Shown: piece by piece, positions 30,286 through 40,200 of the stretch
Position numbering within the stretch: the first letter of the stretch is position 1
Layout of the letters: the number at the start of each line of letters is the position of its first letter
Assembly (NCBI RefSeq): GCF_051106095.1
Contig: NC_135783.1
Span: 60,739,947-60,803,946 of the forward strand
Direction: 5' to 3'
Origin: Pogona vitticeps
Lineage: Eukaryota; Chordata; Lepidosauria; Squamata; Agamidae
DNA: 64,000 nucleotides
The notes under the pieces: model-generated
Seen by the model: the letters and a program-made list of their open reading frames with translations, nothing else
Database searches by the model: none
Told to the model about the DNA's origin: nothing
Translations under genes and position numbers: made by a program

Positions 30286-31235
30286 ATGTTTGCCTACTTG
30301 CCTACTCTTTCTGTGAAGGATGAAGTATGCAATTTGGGCATACTCCTGGCCCCGGCGCTGTCAGTGGAATCCCAGATAGCGTCTGTGGTCCATTCTGCCT
30401 ATTTCCATCTAAGGCAGATTGCCCAGTTGTGTCCCTATCTTGACACCGGGTCCCTCACCATGCTGATTCATGCACTGGTAGTCTCGAGATTAGACTACCA
30501 CAATACTCTTTTTGTGGGGCTACCTTTGGGGCTGTTGCAGCGACTCCCAATGGTTCCAGAACTTGGTGAGCAGATTTTTGAGTGGGGTTAGGAGATACCA
30601 ATATATTTCCCCCACACTGGCTGCTTTGCACTGGTTACGTGTTCACTTCTGGGCCAGCTTCAAGCTGATGGTGTTAACCTACAAGGCCCTAAATGGTTTA
30701 GGACCTTGTTATCTGACAGAACATCTCCTTCTGATCAAATCTGCCTGTCCTATAAGATCTCTCACAGTTGAGAGTCCTGAACCCAAGAAATGCCTGAGAA
30801 ATGACCAGAAATCGGGCCTTCTTGGTGGTCACCCCACAATTGCAGAACAGTCTCCTGCCTGAACTCTGCCTGGACCCTTCATTGGGAACCTTTAAAAAAC
30901 TAAAAATGTGGCTTTTCAGACAGGCCTTCCCAGATTTGAATACATCCTGATGCAATAGTGCCTTTAATAATTAACATCCAATACACTGCCATATTTTCAT
31001 TTTATTTTCCTAAGTCTTATGTGGTTTTTTACCATAATTTGTTTAGCACTTTTTATATTTTGCCTGGTTGTTGTTGAGTACCCTTGTTGTCAATTCATTG
31101 TTTTATCTTACTTTTACACTGCCCAGAGCGGGGTCACAAAGAGTCAGACATGACTTAACGACTAAACAACAACAAAACAGAGTGGCTTTGGTAGCCAGAT
31201 AGGTGGTATAAAAATCAAATAAATAAAATATTGTG
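30286..31235 (+). mobile_element. L2-type LINE fragment (ORF2 C-terminal half plus 3' UTR)
   Basis: Plus-strand translation shows VKDEVCNLGILLAPALSVES, SQIASVVHSAYFHLRQIAQL, SRLDYHNTLFVGLPLGLLQR and, in another frame, ALHWLRVHFWASFKLMVLTY with KALNGLGPCYL, all L2 hallmarks after the RT core. Frame changes show it is dead. The 3' UTR ends in GGTGGTATAAAAATCAAATA and is interrupted by a short BovB end at 31132-31177. It is head-to-head with the L2 piece at 29636-29995. Confidence 0.8.
31132..31177 (+). mobile_element. BovB 3'-end stub nested in L2 3' UTR
   Basis: 46 bp beginning GGTCACAAAGAGTCAGACAT and ending in ACAACAACAAAA match the extreme 3' end of BovB. The flanks CAGAGCGG and CAGAGTGG (7 of 8) look like a target duplication. 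It resembles the insert at 4334. Confidence 0.7.
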
Positions 31236-33259
31236 GGAATAGATTAATGGACAAGTTTTTGGGCTGATCCAACAATCCTGGATTCTTTTACATTCTCATG
31301 TCCATGCTTTAAAATCCCCCCCCCAAAGGGATAATACCTGGTGTGTATGTGTGATCTCTTCAGTGAGAAAGAGTGTTTAATTTGGCAATGTATGGGTTCT
31401 GTCAATGGGGGTGGGGGAGAGACAGTTGGGCAAGATGCCCCTTAAAATAGCAACAGCAAATTTTCTCTTATCTGGTTGTTTAGAAGGGTGGGCAACAAAG
31501 GAAAACAGTTACCTTCTTCCTTGCTCTCAGCTGCCATGTACTTGTAACCTGGCCAGAAATGATCTTCAAATCTTTGTTGCTAGAGATGCTTACACTTCCA
31601 GTCACTTTCACTTCAATTTACTTTCTCCATTTTCTGACCCCATGATAAGGAACAGCAATAGACTGATGGAGAAGCAATTTCAATTCTGGTCCCTGCCATT
31701 CGGACTTTCCATGACATCGAGGACTTTCATGAAGTGCATGGCACCGGTCGCAGCATATCTCCACCTTCAGGGCATAAACATCTATCCTTATATAGGTGAC
31801 TGACTGATAGTTGTGACATTGTACCACAACGCCATGAGAGCTACAACCATCACACTCAACACACTTCAAAGCCTCGGTCTCAAGGTGAACTACACAAAAT
31901 CTCACCTAGAACCAACACAGTCAGTCACTTACATTGGAGCTCTCTTCTACTCACTTCAAGCCAGGGCTTTCATTCCCTCACAATGAATTACAAAGATAAA
32001 GAAGGCAACTCAGCCCTTTCAATCTCGATCGTCCATACCAGTCCATCATGTCCAACACCTCCTTGGGCTCATGGCTTCCACAACATCGGTAATCCAGTAT
32101 GCACAGCTCAAAATGAGGTCACTCCACTCATGGTATCTGTCCCTGTTCAACCCAATGACAGACCACCCATCTATGAGGTCAACAGTAACAACAGAGTTAG
32201 CCAAACAACTTGCCTGGTGGAAATTGATGCCGAACTTCCTGGTTGGATGACCCTTAATGCCTTTCCAGCCGACTGTGCAGGTCACCACCTATGCCAGCCC
32301 ATCTGGCTGGGAAACACATTGTCTTCATTACAGAATACATGGTCTATGGACAAGACAAGAGCAATTACTCCGCATCAATCATCTCGAGCTCCTAGCTATC
32401 ATCAGAGCTTTTCATGCCTTTCTCTCAATCATCGAGGGTTGAGTTGTGCAACTTGCAATGGACAATACAACTGCCTTATATTACATAAACAAACAGGGTC
32501 GAACACATTCCTTGTCCCTCTTGTACCTGGCCATTGACCTGTGGGAATGGTGTTGCCAACATCACATCTTCCCTATTGCACTGTACATCTCCATGGACAA
32601 CAATTATATGGCAGATCACCTCAGCCGTATGACATCAAGAATTCACAAGTGGTCCCTCAAATGTGCCATTTTCAATCAACTCTATCGCCGATGGGGAGTT
32701 CCAACCATCGATATATTTGCCTCGGGTGTGAACGCCAATTGCAGTGTCTATTGCTCTCGAACTGGAGCAGACAAGAACTCCATCAGGGACATGTTCATGA
32801 CAGATTGGAACAGGGGGTTGCTTTACCTATTCCCACCAATTGTTCAACGAACAATCATCCACATTCAGCACTTCCAATCGAACACGATCCTCCTAGCTCC
32901 CTGGTGGCCAAGGCAACCATGGTTTACTCACCTTAGGTCGATGTCAATGGACTTATTTCGACTCCCTCTGGTTCCAGACTTCCTAACACAGGACGACAGG
33001 ATGGTCTACCATCCAGACCTCCCATCATTGAAGATGATAGCTTGGAGGATACTCCTGCCTTGAAGTGAGTCCTAGATTGAGCTCGAAAGCCTTCAACTCA
33101 GCTCCTGTATTCGAATAAATGGAAAGCCTTTCTAAAGTACACTGAAACAAATAACTCTGAAAACACTACTTACCTTTTTACTACGTGTCTTTGAATTTGG
33201 ATTTGCTCATTCCACTTTAAAGGTCTATATTTCAGCCATCGTTGCCCATTAATCAGATA

Positions 33260-33653
33260 CAGTGGTGCCCCGCATAGCGATGATAATCCGTGCAGCAAAA
33301 ATCGTTGCTATGCGAATTCGTCGCTATGTGACATTAAAAAGTCCATAGGAATGCATTCAAACCCCTTCAATGCATTCCTATGGGCTTAAAACTTACATTT
33401 TAAGCGAAAATCCTCCATACGGCGGCTATTTTAGCTGCCCGGTAAGCGAGGAATCCATCCCTGTTTTACCCGGCAACCATTTTGGAACCACCGATCAGCT
33501 GGGGAAAAATCATCGCTATGCGAAAATCAGTAAGCGAAACAGCTTACCAATCATCGCAAAGCGATTTTCCCCCATAAGAAAAGCGATCGCAAAAACATCG
33601 TCACTATGCGGATTCGTCGTTAAATGGGGCACCCATTATGCGAGGCACCACTG
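33260..33653. mobile_element. Tigger-like MITE nested in the DIRS fossil
   Basis: 394 bp between TA dinucleotides (33258-33259 and 33654-33655). The ends are CAGTGGTGCCCCGCATAGCG and, reverse-complemented, CAGTGGTGCCTCGCATAATG. Internal GCGAT/ATCGC words repeat in both orientations. No transposase, so moved in trans. Younger than its host element. Confidence 0.85.
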
Positions 33654-34473
33654 TAATTCAAAAGCAGCAAAACTTCTATCTCACCCTGTTAAAAGATTCC
33701 TCAAGGGACTTAATAACATTCGTCCACCACGCCAACGTATTATTCCCCAGTGGTCATTACAAATTGTCCTTAATGCTCTGATGCGACCACCATTCAAACT
33801 TATGGCATCTTCAAACCTTAAATTACTTATTTTGAAGACATCTTTTCTAATAGCTATACCATCTGCTAAAAGAACCAGTGAACTTGCCTCTCTACGTTCT
33901 GATCCATCTTTTATTCAGTTCCATCTGGATAAAGTGACTTATTTTGATGTGTCCTTTCTACCCAAAATTGTTTTGGAATTTCATCTAAATCAACCGATCA
34001 TATTACCATCGTTCTTCACATTTCCATCAACTCCTTTAGAGTGCATGCTCCACATGCTTGACATAAGATGCTCTTGCCTTTTACATCGATAGAACCAAAG
34101 CCTTCAGGAAAACCAAGACGTTTCCTATGTTTTCATGGTCCTCATAAGGGAGGTCCAGCCTGCTCTCAATCATCCAAACCATTTCTTTGGCTTATGAACT
34201 GTCAGGCAAGCCACCTCCTGACTACCTGACTGCACATTCCGCTAGAGTGCTGTCAACATCTATTGCCTTCCAGTGTGGGGTTGCGGTACCTAACATCTGT
34301 CGTGCTGCAACATGGTCTACCCCATCGACCTTTGTCAGGCACTACCACCTGGATGTGAGAGCATGCAACGATGCTGGATTTGGCAGAGCTGTTATGGCAT
34401 ACTTCCTACCGTGACGTCCCACCATCCAGTAAGTGAAGCTTGCTAGTCACCCATTAGTGTGCATTCACAGAGG

Positions 34474-34791
34474 CCATGAAGAAGAAAAAGAGATTACCTA
34501 CCTGCAACCATAGCTCTTCTAGTGGTCCTCTGAATTCACACATCCCACCCATCCTCCCCTCTGTCTGTCATGGGTTATCTTAAATGGCTCTTCTGCCCGG
34601 TGGACAAATTTTAGAAATTGAGGGAAATCTTGGGTGGGAGGAGCATGTGCCCCACGGGGGAACATCTCACTAAATTGTTACTTTTAGCTCTAAAATCTTC
34701 TGAGACGTTCAGTGCAGGCGCAAAACAACCCATTTGTGTGAATTTACAGAGGATCACTAGAAGAACTATGGTTACAGGTAGCTAACCTCCT
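34474..34791. repeat. Inverted repeat at the right end of the DIRS element
   Basis: A block with ACCATAGCTCTTCTAGTGGT then CCTCTGAATTCACACA (34507-34542) recurs inverted at about 34728-34785, read there as AACCATAGTTCTTCTAGTGA on the minus strand. DIRS elements carry inverted termini and an internal complementary region for their circular replication intermediate, which this arrangement fits. Confidence 0.75.
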
Positions 34792-34799
34792 TTTCAAGA

Positions 34800-36574
34800 G
34801 CCTGAGCAGATGCTTCACGAAATTCACTGACAACAGATTTGTAATGAAACTTTACTCAGCAAGATTGCTCATTCAACAATATGAAATAAAACTCAGTAGA
34901 ACACAGGGTCTTTAACACTAGCAAATTACTTGTTAACAGCTAAACATATGGATTGAATCTGCAAAAACAATGTGGCTTTTAGTTTTATTTCATAAGAAAA
35001 TGTAAAATATGAAATCTAACTTATTTTCTATTGAATTTTCTATCATACTTAGATTTATTTTGAAATTTTTTATTCTAAAACAGAACTCGGTATTTCAATT
35101 ACTGTTTCTGAAGAGATGTTTTATTTTATATGTCAAAATCTAACAGTTATCAAATGCTCATTTCAAGTACTTCAGCAAGAGTGAGCCATTCATTTTACAT
35201 GAACAAATATATACATATCATCAATGGCTTCATTTGTAGGCACTTTTCAGGTGAAACAGACAGCAGCTTATCTCTTGTGCAAAAACAGCTATTAGCCAGA
35301 AGTTGTCTGGCTAACAATAATGACAAACACCTTATGATTTTTCTGAACTCATTGGAGCAATTGGGTGGTACAAATGGGGCATATTTTTTTCCTCTTGGGG
35401 CTCAGTCATACATATAATCAGCTTATGCATAAACACTATAATCATCATGAATTTGAGGATATCCCAACTCTTCCCTTATGTCAGAATTGGGTAGGATATT
35501 TAAACAGAACAGGAATTGGTCTTAAAAAAAGATTCTTCCACAGTAGCAAATGACTCCTCTGAATCACTTTAAAAGGTTAAGACTTATAACGTTTTTTAAA
35601 CATTAAGATCTTACAATCTAAATATGATTCTGATAAAGAACTAAATTTGAGTGACAACTCTGGCTGTCTCTCACTTAATCTTGAAATTAATTGATCAATT
35701 CAGATCACTGGAGTGTCTTAAGAGAATTATTGCAGTGTTTCCCTATGAAAAGCACACACTCCAAGAAGCAGGAAACATCCATCTTGATCAGAGCCAAACT
35801 TATGAACTGGGTCCAATAAAAGAAACCCACCTGCTCAGTTTAAGCAAGTTGCATTAATGGCATCTAATATCTCTTGAAACTTCCTCTCCCAATATGTATA
35901 TTCCAGACAGTTATTTGATTTGGGTTGATGCACTTAGGAGGACTATGATGAACTGGGCCAATAAAAAGTTTTAGGATCAGTACTCTGATCTCATCCTCCT
36001 ACCTGATAGGGTGAATAAATGAATTCACATTGATTTTTATCCTATTGATAAACAGTCCGAAGCCTTTTGGAGTTCAAAAGCGTTGCTACTTGTAAAGGAA
36101 GAACAGGTACTTAAATCATCCTCCTTGAAACCAAACATGTACTACTTTTTTTCAATTGTAATAGAATTTTATATATTGCTTTTTCTTTAAATTATGCACT
36201 TAAAACCTTACATGCATAGTAATTTCTTTAAAATTCCTATCACACGTATTTTACTCATGTCTACATAGGAATGTTCAGAACTTGCTGCACTGCTAGTATG
36301 TATAAAAGTTTATAAAAGAGATACTTATCCAGACTGAAAAAACTGTATACCTCCTAGCTGCTGGGTTGTAACTACTATCAACTTTTCCCAGATTAATAAT
36401 ATCTGCGTATCTGCTTTTCCCAGATTAATAATATCTGCAGTGACATGTTCCTCATTCCTTCCACACCACTGCATATAAAGATGATGCCACAAAAAGAAAG
36501 AGACAACAAACATACATGGAACACTCAGATGAGCCAATCCCAAGCGAAACAGCTTTCTTAAGATTAGAAACACA
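34800..36574. other. SPRTN downstream region, probable SPRTN 3' UTR in part
   Basis: AT-rich sequence between the DIRS end and the SPRTN stop. I see no gene and no recognised transposon. The part next to 36574 should be SPRTN 3' UTR (minus strand); no polyadenylation site can be fixed from sequence alone. Confidence 0.4.
36382..36438. repeat. Short direct repeat, 25-bp unit twice
   Basis: A 25-bp word containing TTCCCAGATTAATAATATCT occurs at 36382-36406 and 36414-36438, just downstream of SPRTN and likely inside its 3' UTR. Confidence 0.9.
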
Positions 36575-37296
36575 TTAAACAAAACCTGAAAGACAACAGT
36601 CTAGGTGTTCATTAATTTTAGCCTCCAAAACTTCAGACTGGCAGACAGGGCAGCAAACCTTTCTCTCTTCATCATTGACACTAGCAGTTACCAAGGCCAC
36701 TGGTTCAGCCTTGCTCTTTACAGGAGGGGTAGTCCCTCCTGAATCCTTTTGCTTTAGAAAGTAGTTTTCAAAGGCAACTGTGTTTTCCATTCTTGCTCGT
36801 TTGGGTGGCACACCACTCTGTGTAGGGCTGTTTCCTTGAGACTTTGGAGTTGGGGATTTATGAGCTGACGCAACTGGCTGCGAAATGCTTTTTCTTGATG
36901 TTCCTTTTCGTGGTAAATCCCATGCAGTAGTTTTATTTGATCTTCCTATATTAAATGAAACATTTTTAAGTGGTGAGCCATTGACATTAGTGTAAGCTTT
37001 TTTATTAGCAACAGAAACTTTAGGAAGTGTAAGGCTGGAATCAAAGTTATTTTTATCACCACTACAAAAAAACGGAAGGGAATTAGTTTTACAGGAAATA
37101 TTTTGTTCATTCCTAGGATTTGGTCTAGGCAAAGTAGGGGATGAATGATGTGGTGATCTGAGGAGCTCTCTGTCCTTGGAGTAGCTTGCACTGGTGGGTT
37201 TGTCTAAGGATGATGACACACTGGTTTTTCCTCCAAGGACATATCCTTTCCCACTGAAAGGAATTATGCTTTGTATACTGCATCCAGGAGTTCTCC
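36575..37296 (-). CDS. SPRTN: SPRTN exon 5 (regulatory tail)
   Basis: 722 bp including the stop. It holds the SHP box, a Ser/Pro-rich disordered region, a basic PPKRARM stretch that could be a nuclear signal, and the UBZ4 finger. The protein stops five residues after the last zinc ligand, whereas human continues for about 14. TVAFENYF at 422-429 has the hydrophobic and aromatic spacing of a PIP box but lacks the Gln. Confidence 0.95.
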
Positions 37297-40200
37297 CTGC
37301 AAAAAAGGAATACTTTCAGTTCAAATGGCAATGTCAACTATTTTAACATACAATTGCTTTGCACCAGCCCAACATGATTTACACTTTAGCTAGTTTTATA
37401 CATTTGATTGTTAACAAGGCACGCCTCTTCTTTACAAGGCAGCTTTCACAGAGGCAAAAACATAAAAAACAAACAGCTTTCAGAACAGATATTACTGAGG
37501 TTAAGATATGAGTTATTAAATCTAGAGAAGTATCAACTCAGAAATTTTTTCACAACATTTCAAAGGACAGTGAAATACAGCATTATCTAGCAGAAGAAAA
37601 AAAATTCAGCTAATTTCCAAGTTAGCATTATTCATTCATCTGCTCTTAAGAAACATATTTAAATCTATTATAGTTACAGTAATTACTAAGCTGATAGAGA
37701 ATGAAACAAAATACCTTTGTCATCGGCAAGGAACTGCGGTTGCTGGTTCTTATCTTTGCCCTTCTTGCAGTAGTTTTCTGGCTCTTTGATCTTGGTGAAT
37801 GTACCCCCACAGGTCTGTTGGTGCTCAGACCACCAGGTATCATTTGCAGATGGAGCTCTATTCATTGCACGCTTCACATAGCCATAATATGGCTTTCTAT
37901 GTTGACAAGGCCCATTACAACGCCACCAGTGCTGACGATAGGAATCCACCTCATCATGAAACTCATGATAGATCTAAGATCAACCAAAAATGAAAATGAA
38001 AAAAAAAATTATGTAAAACATTCTTCTTCACTTTAACAACAGACACCAACTGATCCATAGCTGCCAGTGCAGACACGAGGGATTATGTACACAGAGAGAT
38101 CTTAAGTATAAAAAAGATCCCTTAGTCACTACAGAAGAGTTTTGTGTAAGTATTTTCAGTTCAAAGTATTGTCTGACTATAAACAGAACCATACATGCTA
38201 CTGTCAAAAATATATGGCTAGTTTAAGTATCTTTATTTAACTACACACACATGCCCATGTGTGTCTCTATATTTGTGTGTGTGTGTGTGTCTATATCTAT
38301 ATCTAAGTGTGTGTATCTCTATATCTATATATAACTTAAGAATTACCTTAATTCTGGAGACAGCAAGCCCACAGATGGTTTTGTCATATTCTTTATAGTA
38401 CCTTTAATGTATTTCAGTTTGAGTTATTGTCACTTTCATGATCCCAGTCCTTTCTGTCACTTAATTCACCCACATCTTGTTATACAACTCCGGTTACATC
38501 TGCCATCGCTACTTGCCAATAGCATGCCAACAGCATGCCACCTACTCTTCTGTTGCCCTTGAAGTATTCATGTCTTCATAGATTACAGTGTATCACAAGA
38601 ATGTTTACCGTAATATTGGCACCCGTTAAGCGATTTATCCGGTGCATATGTTTGCAGAACTCTGGGCCATGAGAATCATGATCTTTGTCATTATTAGTTA
38701 CAAACAGCAGGGCATGGATCATTTCATGCAAGAGAGTCTGAAAATAAAACAATTATTGAATTATTTCCATGCTTCCTTTCTTAATGGATAATTGTTTACA
38801 ACCAGACTGGCCTCTACCAGAAACGGGTATAACCCATACAAATCAATTTTCAAAACTTTTAGTTTTCACTTCCCCCCTTTATTTGGAACTGTTGGGTTGT
38901 TACAGTCCTTTAGTCTTTACTGATTTCAAACATCAGAGCCAGATTTTTAAAATTTTGGACACTTCTGAATGCAGCACATTACCTCAAAATGAGAAAATTA
39001 CTTCAAAATTACCTCAAAAAAGAAAAAAGAGGACATATCAATATCTGAAAAAGCTGTAATAGTTCTTTCTCAAGTTGTACGAGCAGGCAATTAGACACAT
39101 GTTTAAATTTACATATGTATAAGTAAGCCTTATATAGGACTAAACTGAAGGCTGCACAATTAGATTTTCACTTGCACAATAGGAATTTCTGAGTAGGCAC
39201 CACAAATCTGAGTAGCAGATTTGTGGGCACACCAGAGGGAAGGAAATTGGGAGCATTTACCACTGGCAGTAAGGTACAGTGGGGTCTCTACTTAAGAATG
39301 TCCCTACTTAAGAACAATCCAACTTAAGAACAGCTCCATTTGCTAAATTTTGCTTCTACTTGAGAACAGAAATCCAAGATAAGAACAGGAAAAAAAACCT
39401 TTCCTGCTCTTTTTTTAACCTTAGGTCATCTTAGGTTAAAAAAATATTCTCCCCCTAGTGGTAGAGTACGTATTAACCAGCTTTGCATTAGTTCCTATGG
39501 GAACTAATGCTTCAATGTACGAACGCACCTCTACATAACAAAAAAAACAGCCAGAACGGATTAATTGGTTTTCAGTCCATTCCTATGGGAAATTTTGCTT
39601 CAACTTAAGAACGTTTCAACTTAAGAACACCATTCCAAAACCGATTAAGTTCTTAAGTAGAGGTTCCACTGTAGTTTCTATGGACGGAAAAGAGCAGATA
39701 CGGATCAAATGGTTTTCAATGCATTCCTATGGGAAATGCAGATTCAACATAAGAACTTTTAAACTTGAGAACCACCTTCCAATACGGATTAAGTTCTTAA
39801 GTAGAGACCACACTGTACATATAGATGCATCCCACAACACTTCAAGGAGGTACTTCCTCTCACAATATAAATGAACATAACAGTGGAAAAAGTGGAGAAA
39901 ATAAGGTATTGCTGCAACCCAAAAAGAGTGCAGAGAAGCCTCAGAAACCTCTCCCTGCTTCATCAATGCTCCATACTTCCCAGTTTTTGAGCAGTGGCTA
40001 GAAGACTTGCATCAAATCTATCTCATCTTACAGGAGGGTGCCTCGATAAGCTCTCTTTCATTACTTGCCAACCCAAGAGTTTCCCTGGGCATAGAGAAAG
40101 CTACAGGATAAGTGCAATGCTTAAACAGTCTCTTTCTTCCCATCCTGAGACCTGTCCTGCTCACCATGGATCAAGCTGATGCTATAAGGCAGCCACATGT

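Larger units (their letters stand above)
31570..34795 (+). mobile_element. DIRS-type tyrosine-recombinase retrotransposon, fossil
   Basis: Three parts are in DIRS order on the plus strand: a reverse-transcriptase segment around 31660-31980 (QFWSLPFGLS and an IYPYIGD active-site region), an RNase H-like segment around 32250-32640 (HLELLAIIRAF, MDNTTALYYIN, NYMADHLSR), and a tyrosine-recombinase segment from about 33080 to 34415 (TAHSARVLS with the downstream FVRHYHLD box). A terminal inverted-repeat region follows at 34470-34795. The 5' end, including any gag, is missing. It is broken, with a handful of breaks besides a 394-bp MITE insertion in the recombinase part. LTR elements lack the recombinase and inverted ends, which supports DIRS. 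Confidence 0.8.

Noticed and set aside
30286-30862. Possible host gene reading LGILLAPALSVESQI and KALNGLGPCYL
   Set aside because: These are L2 ORF2 signatures, spread over two frames.
32541-32936. 131-codon plus-strand frame inside the DIRS region
   Set aside because: It is a shadow frame overlapping the better supported RNase H-region translation.
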